This document shows, piece after piece, positions 18,948 through 27,959 of a stretch of 34,972 nucleotides of DNA. The stretch comes from a virus. Under the pieces are notes generated by a model. That model was not told where the DNA came from and did not search any database. It saw nothing but the letters and a program-made list of their open reading frames with translations. Position 1 is the stretch's first letter; each line of letters starts with the position of its first letter. A program made the translations under genes and the position numbers. The stretch lies in IMG/VR virus record IMGVR_UViG_3300025168_000289, positions 1-34,972 of that record; one strand, given 5' to 3'.

Positions 18948-20956
18948 TGGCTAAATTAACAAAATCATCTTTACTATCTTTAGTTTCGCAAGAAATAAGT
19001 AATAGTTTAGGTTTTTATGAATCAGATCTTTCTAAACAAAGAAAAGACGCGCTTAAATATTATTTAGGTGAGCCGATTGGTAATGAAATTTCGGGACGTT
19101 CTAGTGTTGTCAGCCAAGATTTACTAGAAGTAGTAGAAGCTATCCTTCCAAGCTTAATGCGTATGTTTACGCAGGGCGATAAGATAGTTAATTTTGACCC
19201 AACGAACGAAGAAGATGTAGAATACGCGGATCAAGTTTCGGATTATTGTAATTATATATTCCAAAAAGATAATCCTGGTTTTAGTATTCTTTATACGTTG
19301 TTCAAAGACGCTTTATTATCTAAAAACGGATTTGTTAAAACGTATTGGAAAACAAGAAAAAGCCAAAAGAAAGAAAAATACGAAAATTTAACGGAACAAG
19401 AACTACAAGCGCTAGAAATGGATAGCGAAGTAGAAATTGTAAGCGTTGAACAAGCCGAATATGAAAATTTAGACGTAAACGACGTATCTTATAACGTAGA
19501 AGTTAAACGTGTTAAGGATATAGGACGCGTCTGTATCGAAAATGTAGCGCCTGAAGAAATTTTAATTAGTAAAAGAGCTAAATCTATAGAAGATTGTGAT
19601 TTTATTGCACAACGCGTCTATAAAACGGTTTCCGAATTAATAGACTTGGGTTACGATAAGAAATTAGTTGAAAATTTACCTAGTACGTCGGAAGATGTTT
19701 TTAATACCGAAGCGATAACTAGACGAAGTTACGACGATACAACTTCACAATTAGAATCTTCAACAATAGACCCTTCGTTAAGGGTAGTTAATATAACCGA
19801 AGTCTATATGAAATGCGATTACGATAACGACGGTATCGCAGAATTAAGAAAAATAACCGTAGGCGGAAGCGGATATAACAATTACGTTCTTTTAGAAAAC
19901 GAAGAAATTAATTTTATTCCTTTTGCAACGGCAGTAGCTATACCAATGCCCCATAGATTCTTTGGTTTAAGTTTTTATGATTTATTGGCAGACGTTCAGC
20001 TAACACACACAGCCATATTAAGAAATACGCTGGACAACATGTATTTTCAGAATAACGCTCGTACGGTTGTTGTAGACGGACAAGCAAATCTTGATGATTT
20101 ATTGACCTCGAGAGCAGGTGGAATAGTACGCGTAAAATCGCCAAATGCTGTCACGCCATTACAGACACCAAATTTCTTAAACGACGGTCTAGCTATGTTA
20201 CAAAAAATAGAAACTATTAAAGAACAACGTAGCGGTGTAGGAAAACAACAAACCGGTATGAATCCCGATACGATTAATAAATCACATACAACAGCGCAAT
20301 CAGTTAATCAAATGATGGCAGCGTCAAATCAAAGAATTGAGCTTATAGCCCGTAACTTTGCGGAAGGCGTTAAAGATATATTTAAAAACGTAATGGCTGT
20401 TATTTGCGAATACCAAGATAAAGAAAGAATTATCCGTTTACGCGGTAAGTTTGTAAATATGGATCCTCGCGAATGGGCAAATCGTTACGACGTAACCGTT
20501 CAAGTAGGATTAGGAACGGGCAACGAACAACAACGATTAACAACGTTACAGCAAGTTTTGTCTGTACAAGAAAAATTAATAGCGCAGGGCGGAATGGGTT
20601 TAGTTACCCCGCAAAACGTATTTAATACGTTAGAAAAATATTTAGAAAACGCTGGATATAAAAGCGCTGACGCTTTCTTTGTTAATCCGGCTAACGCGCA
20701 ACCGCAACCGCCTAAACAACAACAACCCGATCCGGCTATGGAATTAGCAAAACAAGATATACAAATGAGAACAATGAACAATCAAGCTAATTTACAATTA
20801 AAAGCGCAAAAGCAACAACAAGATAACGTAATTAAAATGCAAAAATTAAGTTTAGACGAACAAAAATTAGCTGCACAATTAATTAAAGACCAAAAAATAG
20901 AAAGTTTAGAAAAAGAAAAACTAGCTTCTAAAATTTTACAACAAGGAATAAATTAA
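18947..20956 (+). CDS. Portal protein, P22-type
   Basis: This 669-residue protein has the opening ALKYYLGEPIGNEISGRSSVVSQDLLEVVEAI and MRMFTQGDKIVNFDP (about 26-87) that mark P22-like portals. The wing domain has EEILISKRAKSIED. The C-terminal 100 residues form a Gln/Lys-rich helix, as in portal barrels. Its dodecamer would sit at one capsid vertex as the DNA entry and exit channel and dock the tail. It is close to the 725 residues of P22 gp1. It overlaps the terminase and next gene by one base. Confidence 0.93.
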   Translation: MAKLTKSSLLSLVSQEISNSLGFYESDLSKQRKDALKYYLGEPIGNEISGRSSVVSQDLLEVVEAILPSLMRMFTQGDKIVNFDPTNEEDVEYADQVSDYCNYIFQKDNPGFSILYTLFKDALLSKNGFVKTYWKTRKSQKKEKYENLTEQELQALEMDSEVEIVSVEQAEYENLDVNDVSYNVEVKRVKDIGRVCIENVAPEEILISKRAKSIEDCDFIAQRVYKTVSELIDLGYDKKLVENLPSTSEDVFNTEAITRRSYDDTTSQLESSTIDPSLRVVNITEVYMKCDYDNDGIAELRKITVGGSGYNNYVLLENEEINFIPFATAVAIPMPHRFFGLSFYDLLADVQLTHTAILRNTLDNMYFQNNARTVVVDGQANLDDLLTSRAGGIVRVKSPNAVTPLQTPNFLNDGLAMLQKIETIKEQRSGVGKQQTGMNPDTINKSHTTAQSVNQMMAASNQRIELIARNFAEGVKDIFKNVMAVICEYQDKERIIRLRGKFVNMDPREWANRYDVTVQVGLGTGNEQQRLTTLQQVLSVQEKLIAQGGMGLVTPQNVFNTLEKYLENAGYKSADAFFVNPANAQPQPPKQQQPDPAMELAKQDIQMRTMNNQANLQLKAQKQQQDNVIKMQKLSLDEQKLAAQLIKDQKIESLEKEKLASKILQQGIN

Positions 20957-21858
20957 TGACACCTTTTTTACAAAGTACACAAGCACAAGGTGTTATAGAT
21001 AAATATTTAAAAGGAGATTTAGACCCTAAACCAAACGTTAATAGCGCTGGTGTATTTAGAAATCCTTTATTTGATTTACGAACTGAACAAGAAAACGCGG
21101 GTACTTTAGACCCTTCGGCTTTATATCCAAATCCGCAAATAGATTTTTCCGTACCGGAAGAAGAAATTATCGACCCTTGCCAAGAAGGATTTATGTTAGT
21201 TGATGGTATTTGTCAGCCAATAGAAACTTTTGGTCAATCCGCTTATAACGAAAAAGACGATAAAGATGATTCCGAGCCTAGAGAATATTATTCTATAGAA
21301 GATATGGAAAAAATGGATGATTATGAATTTTTAAATTATCTTACTGGTGCAGGTGCTTACATGACAGGAAAAGATGGTCAATTTACTTTAAATGATCCTA
21401 TGAATTTTGGAATGTTTGGCTCTGGATTAAAACTTTTAGGATTAGATAGTTCTGATATTAGAAATAAATTTATGCGTAAAAAATTAGCCGAACTTGGTTA
21501 TAATTTTACAAACAATAAACAAGGAGAGCCAGTTTATAATTTACAAAGTCCTATGCAAATAATTGATAACTCACAAGCAGCTAATAAATTAATGACAGGA
21601 GATCAAAAATTTGATGCAAGTGAAATTAATTATCAAATAGATGCTAAGAATGAAAGAGATAATACTAACGATCAACAAAACTACGCAAGGGCAATGACAG
21701 AACAAGAAGTTATAGAAGATGCAGTAAAATCTGGAGCAACAAGTGTTAATCCATTTGAAAGATTTGGTCTAAATCAATCAACACCATCAAATTACACATC
21801 TAATAGCAGAAAATCAGATGGAAATTATAGAAGAAACCCAAATATAAATAACAGATAA
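20956..21858 (+). CDS. Head-module protein of unknown function (composite base usage)
   Basis: This 300-residue polar, acidic protein begins MTPFLQSTQAQGVIDKYLKG. It has a small cysteine element, DPCQEGFMLVDGICQPIE (about 73-90), similar to CxEGxxxxxxxCxPI elements in other phage structural proteins. The remainder is Asn/Gln/Asp-rich and low in complexity. Aspartate is encoded by both GAC and GAT up to about 21285, then by GAT only, so the gene looks like a fusion or a replaced 3' part. It lies between portal and scaffold. Role unknown. Confidence 0.6.
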   Translation: MTPFLQSTQAQGVIDKYLKGDLDPKPNVNSAGVFRNPLFDLRTEQENAGTLDPSALYPNPQIDFSVPEEEIIDPCQEGFMLVDGICQPIETFGQSAYNEKDDKDDSEPREYYSIEDMEKMDDYEFLNYLTGAGAYMTGKDGQFTLNDPMNFGMFGSGLKLLGLDSSDIRNKFMRKKLAELGYNFTNNKQGEPVYNLQSPMQIIDNSQAANKLMTGDQKFDASEINYQIDAKNERDNTNDQQNYARAMTEQEVIEDAVKSGATSVNPFERFGLNQSTPSNYTSNSRKSDGNYRRNPNINNR

Positions 21859-22112
21859 TGGATAAAGAAAAAGAAATACAACGCGGATTAAAAGCTAAAG
21901 AAATACTGGATAATCCTTTATTTCAAGAAGCTATACAAAAAGTTTCGGCAGAATTAGACCACGAATGGATCAATTCTCCGATTAGGGATACTGAAGGACG
22001 TGAAAGAATATACATGATGAAAAGAATGTTAAACGTAGTTCTTATCCAAGTTAAATCTGTAATGGAAACTGGAAAACTAGCTTCCACGCAGGAAAATAAT
22101 AATCTTAAATAA
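21858..22112 (+). CDS. Small helical head-module protein
   Basis: This 84-residue protein reads GLKAKEILDNPLFQEAIQKVSAELDHEWINSPIRDTEGRERIYMMKRMLNVVLIQVKSVMETGK as one continuous helical unit. The NPLF.EA..........W..SP..D.EGRE.......L pattern is one I recognise from phage head genes between portal and scaffold. It may assist head assembly. It overlaps the previous stop by one base (TAATG). Confidence 0.65.
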   Translation: MDKEKEIQRGLKAKEILDNPLFQEAIQKVSAELDHEWINSPIRDTEGRERIYMMKRMLNVVLIQVKSVMETGKLASTQENNNLK

Positions 22113-22121
22113 GGAGTTATA

Positions 22122-23138
22122 ATGGCAGAGCAACCTCAAGCTGAGGAGTCTGTTGTTTCACAACCAACCTACAAGACGGAAGAAACAGCACAGGCATTCA
22201 GCAATCTTTTAAACCAGACTGCAAAGACTGAAGAGCCACAACCGGCTACAACGGAAGAAAAGGAAAGCAATCTTGAAGAAGATCAAGTGGAACTTTTAGA
22301 AGAAGATGTAGACGTAAACGAATTAGTAGACGACAACGAAACCGCTTTAGAAAGCCCAGAGGAACTTTACGACGTTACCATTGACGGTAAATTAGAAAAA
22401 GTACCCCTTAACGAGCTTCTAAAAGGTTACTCACGAGAATCTTCATTCACAAAAAAAAGTCAGGAATTAAGTAATTCGAGAAGGGATTTAGAAACCCAAC
22501 AAGAAGGAATTAAAACCGAACTTGATGCGGTCAAACAAACGAGAAATGAATACGCAGAAAAATTAAAAGTTTTAACTGATAGTTTAAACGTAGACCAAGA
22601 TATAGATTGGGTTAAGTTAGCGCAAGACGATCCACAAAATTACGCTATTCATCGAGCTGAATACGATAAGAATATGGAACTAAAACAGATTGCGGAACAA
22701 GAACAACAACGTGTTTTGAAAGAACAAAAAATCGAACAAGAAAAAATTTATTCTAAATATATCTTGAACGAAAAACAATTACTTTCAGAAAAGTTACCAA
22801 TTTATAAAGACGAAGTTAAGGGTAAAGAGTTCGTAAAGAACATAACTAATTTTGCGAAAGAACTAGGTTACAAAGACCAAGAACTTTCTATGTTAGTAGA
22901 TCATAGAGCAGTTTTAATGTTAGCAGACGCTTATCGTTATAACCAACTAAAGAAAACTAAATTAGCAAATAAAAAAGTTACTAAAGCCCCTAAATCCGTT
23001 AGTTCTAATGCAGCAAACGTCAGTCAAGCTTCTGAAAATTCTAAAATATACAAAGATCGTTTTAGTAAACTGAAACAATCGGGGTCAGTTAAGGATGCAC
23101 AATCGGTGCTGAAAGAAATGTACTTCGGAAAAGAATAA
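22122..23138 (+). CDS. Scaffolding protein
   Basis: This 338-residue protein precedes the capsid gene. It has an acidic, low-complexity start (about 10-110), then a long coiled coil (about 105-235) rich in Gln, Glu and Lys, and a basic C-terminal helical end (KLKQSGSVKDAQSVLKEMYFGK) of the type that binds coat protein. The order portal-scaffold-coat and the composition fit a scaffold that directs procapsid assembly and is then released. ATG 22122 follows AAGGAG at good spacing. Confidence 0.82.
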   Translation: MAEQPQAEESVVSQPTYKTEETAQAFSNLLNQTAKTEEPQPATTEEKESNLEEDQVELLEEDVDVNELVDDNETALESPEELYDVTIDGKLEKVPLNELLKGYSRESSFTKKSQELSNSRRDLETQQEGIKTELDAVKQTRNEYAEKLKVLTDSLNVDQDIDWVKLAQDDPQNYAIHRAEYDKNMELKQIAEQEQQRVLKEQKIEQEKIYSKYILNEKQLLSEKLPIYKDEVKGKEFVKNITNFAKELGYKDQELSMLVDHRAVLMLADAYRYNQLKKTKLANKKVTKAPKSVSSNAANVSQASENSKIYKDRFSKLKQSGSVKDAQSVLKEMYFGKE

Positions 23139-23150
23139 TAGGAGATAATT

Positions 23151-24152
23151 ATGGCTGTACCTGGAAATACCGTACAAACATACGACCGCGTGGGTATTCG
23201 TGAGGATCTTATAAACGTGATATATAATATTTCACCAACTGAGACACCTTTCATGAGTAATGCTGGACAAGGCAGCGCTGCGCAAACAACACACGAGTGG
23301 CAAACAGATGGACTTGCAGCTGCTGGTGCAAATGCAAAAATAGAGGGTGATGATGCTGCAAATACAGCAACAGTTGCTACTACTAGATTAAGTAACTTCA
23401 CGCAAATTTCAAATAAAGTAATTGGCGTAACCGGAACTGACCAAGCTGTAACAAATGCAGGTCGGGGCGACGAACTGAGTTATCAGTTAGCCAAAGCTGG
23501 AAAAGAGTTAAAACGCGATATAGAATTTACTTGTATCGGCGCTGAAACTTTTAAAACTATTGGCGCAGCTGGAACGGCTCGTAATCTCGGATCGGTTGGC
23601 ACATGGTATGGAGGAAATATTGCTGGAACTGCAACTGCAGCTTCAAATTTTTCCGACGCTGCTGACACTACTTATGCAGATGCTGGTGGTGCAGAAAATA
23701 ATCCAACTGGAGATGGCTTAACAAAAAGAAACGCTAACGGAACTTTAAGAGCTTATACTGAAGAACTGTTAAAAGCAGGTTTAAAAAAATCTTTTGAACT
23801 TGGTGGAAATCCAGATGTAGTGCTTATGACTGCTTCACACAAACAAACAGCTTCAGGCTTTAACGGAATCGCAACTAACACAAACAACATTGCTGATAAA
23901 AGAGTAATCGGTGCGGTTGATGTTTATGTTTCTGATTTTGGTGAAACATCATTTGTTGCAGATAGATTCCAACAAGATAACAGAGTTGATATTTTAGAAA
24001 TGGATAAATGGGAACTTTCATATTTGAGACCCTTCCAAACTAAAGAATTAGCAAAAACGGGAGATGCAGACAGAAGCATGATACTTACTGAGTACACTTT
24101 GACTGCAAGAAGCCCTAATTCTAACTTCGGAATTTTTGCATTAACAGCATAA
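23151..24152 (+). CDS. Major capsid protein (SU10/DUF5309-like)
   Basis: This 333-residue protein begins MAVPGNTVQTYDRVGIREDL and INVIYNISPTETPFMSN, the opening of the SU10-type (DUF5309) coat proteins. It has HEWQTDGLAAAGANAKIEGD, then a beta-rich middle, HKQTASGFNGIATN and the closing DRSMILTEYTLTARSPNSNFG. An HK97 fold is expected from the family. The ATG follows AGGAGA. An intrinsic terminator follows the gene, consistent with very high expression of coat protein. Confidence 0.9.
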   Translation: MAVPGNTVQTYDRVGIREDLINVIYNISPTETPFMSNAGQGSAAQTTHEWQTDGLAAAGANAKIEGDDAANTATVATTRLSNFTQISNKVIGVTGTDQAVTNAGRGDELSYQLAKAGKELKRDIEFTCIGAETFKTIGAAGTARNLGSVGTWYGGNIAGTATAASNFSDAADTTYADAGGAENNPTGDGLTKRNANGTLRAYTEELLKAGLKKSFELGGNPDVVLMTASHKQTASGFNGIATNTNNIADKRVIGAVDVYVSDFGETSFVADRFQQDNRVDILEMDKWELSYLRPFQTKELAKTGDADRSMILTEYTLTARSPNSNFGIFALTA

Positions 24153-24169
24153 ATTTATATTTTTATATT

Positions 24170-24201
24170 AAGGGGCGTAATTAGTACGCCCTTTATTTAT
24201 T
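24170..24201 (+). terminator. Rho-independent terminator after the capsid gene
   Basis: GGGCGTA (24173-24179) pairs with TACGCCC (24185-24191) around ATTAG, with flanking AAG/TTT pairing and a T-rich tail. It would trim or terminate most transcripts after the coat gene, leaving lower expression of later genes. Confidence 0.85.
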
Positions 24202-24237
24202 GAAGATTGTAAAAATCGGAACAATAGGAAAAAAAAA

Positions 24238-24591
24238 ATGAGAACATTAAACGATTATTTTTTAACATCAAAAATGACAACTATCTCAACTGGTGGAAGT
24301 TATTTTGTAACTGTACCTGATAGTGGGAAAATACAAAAAATTTACGTTACTTTAAAAAATGCAATATCTTCTGCTAACGCAGCTTTATCTTTTGAGATAG
24401 GCGGAGTAGCAGTGGGTGGTGGTGCAATTACCGTACCTCATAGTGGATCAGCTGCAGGAACAGTTCATCATGCAACACCTTCAAGTGCTAATTATGTACC
24501 GGAAGGAACTCCAATAGAAATGATTACTGACGGAGCTTCTTCAACTGCATGTGAGGTTGAAGTAACTTTCGTAATCAGAAGAATGGGGTAA
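24238..24591 (+). CDS. Small beta-rich virion protein (decoration candidate)
   Basis: This 117-residue protein follows the coat gene terminator and starts at ATG 24238 after AGGAA. It is Ser/Thr/Gly/Ala-rich and beta-like: GGSYFVTVPDSGKIQKIYVT, then AALSFEIGGVAVGGGAITVP, ending EVEVTFVIRRMG. Small beta-rich proteins right after the coat gene are often capsid decoration or head-fibre proteins. The assignment rests on fold style and position. Confidence 0.55.
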   Translation: MRTLNDYFLTSKMTTISTGGSYFVTVPDSGKIQKIYVTLKNAISSANAALSFEIGGVAVGGGAITVPHSGSAAGTVHHATPSSANYVPEGTPIEMITDGASSTACEVEVTFVIRRMG

Positions 24592-24593
24592 TT

Positions 24594-24890
24594 ATGGCTA
24601 ATGCAGGAATATATTATGGCAGACCATCAACAGTACATAAAATTGATTTTACTGCTTCATCAGTACCTCAATCAAATGCTTTTAGTGCTGATACAAGTTA
24701 TGTAATGTTATGTGCAAAAACTGCTGGCTGTCATTTTGTTGTTGCTTCTACTCCAACCGCAACTGTAAATGCTGGATCTTATTTACCAAAAGATGAAGTT
24801 ATTTTAATTAAAGTAAGCGGTGGAGATAAAATTGGAGCTATTAGAGAAGCGTCTACAAGTGGTAGTTTATACGCGACCGAAATGGTATGA
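24594..24890 (+). CDS. Small beta-rich virion protein
   Basis: This 98-residue protein starts two bases after the previous stop. It is of similar composition (VHKIDFTASSVPQSNAFSAD, GCHFVVASTPTATVNAGSYL, IKVSGGDKIGAIREASTSG). It looks like a second decoration or head-surface protein, possibly a paralogue of its neighbour. The ending IREAS.SG.LYATEMV is a phage-typical tail of beta-sandwich proteins. No direct motif match was recognised. Confidence 0.55.
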   Translation: MANAGIYYGRPSTVHKIDFTASSVPQSNAFSADTSYVMLCAKTAGCHFVVASTPTATVNAGSYLPKDEVILIKVSGGDKIGAIREASTSGSLYATEMV

Positions 24891-25243
24891 CAAAAAAACT
24901 TTGGATAGATGAGGCTAATAGCCCGTCTACACTTAAAACAAGAATGCACATCGACGATAGTGAAAATAAATATCACTTCGAAGATGTGCAGGACGTTCAA
25001 CCTTTATTAGATATGAATAAAAAAGAATCTAATTTAGGAAATAATAATTTAAAATTTAAAGGCGAACTGGGTAAACATGCGGGTATGACAAAAGTAGCGT
25101 CTATCCCTTTAATTGTTGTTCAACAACTTGCGCAAAAAGGAATTATGACTAACGCTGGGGCTATTAAAGATAAAATACGCTTTAGAAAATGGTTAAACGA
25201 CCCTGACAATGGCGTTTTTAAACTTTATAATGGAAAAATTTAA
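24887..25243 (+). CDS. Head-module protein, unknown function (head completion candidate)
   Basis: This 118-residue protein starts with an ATGA overlap. It has a basic/acidic start (MTKKLWIDEANSPSTLKTRM) and a helical C-terminus VASIPLIVVQQLAQKGIMTN followed by FRKWLNDPDNGVFKLYNGKI. The IPL.V...LA.KGIM.......F..WLND.DN motif is one I recognise from phage proteins encoded between coat and adaptor genes. A head completion or vertex role is inferred. Confidence 0.6.
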   Translation: MTKKLWIDEANSPSTLKTRMHIDDSENKYHFEDVQDVQPLLDMNKKESNLGNNNLKFKGELGKHAGMTKVASIPLIVVQQLAQKGIMTNAGAIKDKIRFRKWLNDPDNGVFKLYNGKI

Positions 25244-25872
25244 TGGCTTTAGACACTTACGCGAACTTAAAATTAGAAATAGCTTCGTACTTAAATAGAA
25301 CTGATTTATCGGAATATTTAGATACGTTTATTGATTTAGCAGAATCACGTATGGCTAGAGATTTACGTTTAAGAGAAATGGAAAGCGTAGATGCTACAAT
25401 ACAAACTGTTTCGGGTACTCAAGCTTACGATTTACCTACGGGTTATTTAGAAGCTAGATACGTTTTATTACAAAGTACACCGTATAACTTTTTAAGCTTT
25501 ATGGCTCCTGCCGATTTCTTTCGAGTTTATAATTTAGGCGAAGGGTCGGGAGCTTCTACTTACTATACTATAGTTGGAAGTAAAATTTATATCGGTTTTG
25601 CTCCAGATAGTGTTGTTAATATAGAAATTGGTTTTTTTAAAAGACCTACGGGATTATCAACTACAAATACGACTAACGACGTTTTAACTAATTTCCCCGA
25701 TCTTTATTTATACGGGGCATTAGGAGAAAGTGCGCCATTCTTAATGCAAGATGAAAGACTTAAAGTTTGGGCTTCTTTGTATAAAGAAGGGGTAGACTCC
25801 GCTAATAAATCAGCGCAACGAGGACGTGAATCTTCTGCGCCTTTACAAATGTCTGCCGTTAGGGTGGTTTAA
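25243..25872 (+). CDS. Head-tail adaptor protein
   Basis: This 209-residue protein shows a typical adaptor start: YANLKLEIASYLNRTDLSEY, then LDTFIDLAESRMARDLRLREM, then TQAYDLPTGYLEARYVLLQ. The C-terminal half (VVNIEIGFFKRPTGL; DLYLYGALGESAPFL) is the beta/alpha pattern of P22 gp4/SU10-type adaptors. It would bind the portal after packaging and provide the tail docking ring. It overlaps neighbours by one base at its start. Confidence 0.8.
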   Translation: MALDTYANLKLEIASYLNRTDLSEYLDTFIDLAESRMARDLRLREMESVDATIQTVSGTQAYDLPTGYLEARYVLLQSTPYNFLSFMAPADFFRVYNLGEGSGASTYYTIVGSKIYIGFAPDSVVNIEIGFFKRPTGLSTTNTTNDVLTNFPDLYLYGALGESAPFLMQDERLKVWASLYKEGVDSANKSAQRGRESSAPLQMSAVRVV

Positions 25873-27630
25873 ATGATTGAGTTTGGTGACCTTCAAGCCG
25901 ATTTGCCTACTTATCAAAACAGCGGTGCAATAAAAGTAGATAACGTTATACCTTTAACTAAAGGATATAGAAGTTTCCCTTCTTTTGTTCATTTAAGCAA
26001 TACGGGTTTAACAAGTACTCCGGTTGGTTTATTTTCTTCGTTTACGTCGGGGGGAGTTACTAACTACGCTGGTGATACTACTAAATTATATCAAATGGAT
26101 TCTAGTTTAGTATTTCAAGATAAATCTAAATCCGGCGGGTATAGTAATAATACGAATACGGGTACTAGAGATTTTTGGGCTTTTACACAATTTGGTACAA
26201 ATATAATCGCAACAAACGGTTATGATAATATACAAAAATTTGATGAAAGCGCTGGTGGTTTATTTGCAGACTTAACAGATTTTGCTGCTAAATATATTAG
26301 TGTTATTCGTGATTTTGTTGTTACGGGTTATGTTACGGATTACGAAACAGCTAAAACTTTTACGGCTAATAATATTAGTTCAAACGCTATTCCTATAACT
26401 TCGCACGGTTATAGTACGGGCGACACGGTTACTTACGATAATAACGGTAATGCAAATTTAACTAATTTAGTAAACGGTACTAGATACTATATTAATAAAG
26501 TAGATAATAATAATGTACGATTAGCTACTAACGTTAATAACGCGGTAGCGGGTACAATTATAACTTTAACCGCACCTTCGGGTAGCGCACAAACGCATAA
26601 ATTAGCTAAATATATAGCTTATAATCAACGCGTAAAATGGTCTGGTATTAATGACAGTTCTACATGGACTCCAAGCGGTACAACACAATCTGGTTTTCAA
26701 GATATTGTAGGAGCGCACGGTGGTATTCAAGCAATATCAGGGGGAGAAAGTTTTGGAATTATATTTTTAGAACGAGCTATTTATCGTATGTCATACGTTG
26801 GCTCACCTCTTATTTTTCAATTTGATAAGATTGCTGATTCAATAGGAGCTTTCGCGCCGAAATCGGTAGCAAGTTTTGGATCTGACGTATATTTTTTAGC
26901 GCAAGATGGGTTTTATAAAATATCCGGCGGACAACAATTAGTGCCTATTGGTCGAGGTAAGATTGATGACTTCTTCTTAAATGACGTTACAAGCAATTTC
27001 GAAGGAATAACTAGCGCTATTGACCCCAATAATAGTATGGTAGTTTGGTCTTATCGAGGTAGTGGGGCAACCGGTGGCGGTACGGTTAATAATAAATTAA
27101 TTTGTTATAACTTTAACGTTGATAAATGGTCTACCGGTAGCGGACAAGATTTACAGTTTATTAATTCGGCTTCGCAAGAAGCTTTTACAACGTTAGAAAG
27201 TCTAAACGCTTTAGGTACTTTAGACGGACTTCCGAAAAGTCTTGATAGTTTTTTTTATGACGAAGGCGTTATTGGTTTAGCGGGTTTTGATTCTAATAAT
27301 CGCTTTGGAAAGTTTTTAGGTAATAGTTTATCGGCAACGGTAGACACTACCGAATTTGAAGGAGCAGAAAATTCAAGAAGTACACTTATTGAAGCTAGAC
27401 CGATAGTAGACGCTAACGGAAGTGATAATACAACGATTACGGTTACTCCAATCTCGCGTTCCTCCCAAGCAGATGCTGTAACGACAGGGACGGCAGTAAA
27501 TTCATTATCAAATGGAAGCTGCCCCCTTCGTACAACTAGCCGATATCATAGATTACGAATAGGGGTAACGGGAAACTTTACAACTATGTCTGGTGTAGAC
27601 GTTGATTCAAGAAAAGAAGGTAAACGATAA
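25873..27630 (+). CDS. Tail nozzle/stopper-type protein with inserted beta domain
   Basis: This 585-residue protein has beta-propeller-like strands (FGTNIIATNGYDNIQKF; SFGSDVYFLAQDGFYKISGG; AIDPNNSMVVWSYRG) typical of P22 gp10-like packaged-DNA-stabilisation proteins and SU10-type nozzles. Residues about 155-246 (TSHGYSTGDTVTYDNNG, NGTRYYINKVDNNNVRLAT) form an inserted beta domain seen in other phage surface proteins. It closes the tail channel. It follows the adaptor without overlap. The identity is supported by gene order and fold style. Confidence 0.72.
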   Translation: MIEFGDLQADLPTYQNSGAIKVDNVIPLTKGYRSFPSFVHLSNTGLTSTPVGLFSSFTSGGVTNYAGDTTKLYQMDSSLVFQDKSKSGGYSNNTNTGTRDFWAFTQFGTNIIATNGYDNIQKFDESAGGLFADLTDFAAKYISVIRDFVVTGYVTDYETAKTFTANNISSNAIPITSHGYSTGDTVTYDNNGNANLTNLVNGTRYYINKVDNNNVRLATNVNNAVAGTIITLTAPSGSAQTHKLAKYIAYNQRVKWSGINDSSTWTPSGTTQSGFQDIVGAHGGIQAISGGESFGIIFLERAIYRMSYVGSPLIFQFDKIADSIGAFAPKSVASFGSDVYFLAQDGFYKISGGQQLVPIGRGKIDDFFLNDVTSNFEGITSAIDPNNSMVVWSYRGSGATGGGTVNNKLICYNFNVDKWSTGSGQDLQFINSASQEAFTTLESLNALGTLDGLPKSLDSFFYDEGVIGLAGFDSNNRFGKFLGNSLSATVDTTEFEGAENSRSTLIEARPIVDANGSDNTTITVTPISRSSQADAVTTGTAVNSLSNGSCPLRTTSRYHRLRIGVTGNFTTMSGVDVDSRKEGKR

Positions 27631-27959
27631 TGGCAATAAACCAATTTTTACGAGCGCCAATATCAATGCCAGATCAAGCGCAACATTTAAGACTTGTATC
27701 AAGCGTATTAAACAATACGTTAGACGGAAAATTAAATTCTACGGGCGAAGTTACTTTAACAGCTTCGGCAACATCAACAAATTTAGTTGATGAAAGAATA
27801 GGCGTTAATTCTGTAATTATACTAGAGCCAACAAATGCTAATTCGAATTCTGCAAAAGGAAACCTTTATGTTTCCGCAAGGGCAAACGGATCGGCAACTT
27901 TGACACATGCTAGTTCTGGTAATACTGATCAGAAGTTTGTTTATGTAGTTATTGGATGA
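27630..27959 (+). CDS. Small beta-rich virion protein
   Basis: This 109-residue protein overlaps the nozzle stop by one base. It starts MAINQFLRAPISMPDQAQHL and contains RLVSSVLNNTLDGKLNSTGE, followed by a beta-rich part (SVIILEPTNANSNSAKGNLY; FVYVVIG). It may be a tail or head accessory protein, such as a tail-needle or fibre adaptor. No family was recognised. Confidence 0.55.
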   Translation: MAINQFLRAPISMPDQAQHLRLVSSVLNNTLDGKLNSTGEVTLTASATSTNLVDERIGVNSVIILEPTNANSNSAKGNLYVSARANGSATLTHASSGNTDQKFVYVVIG

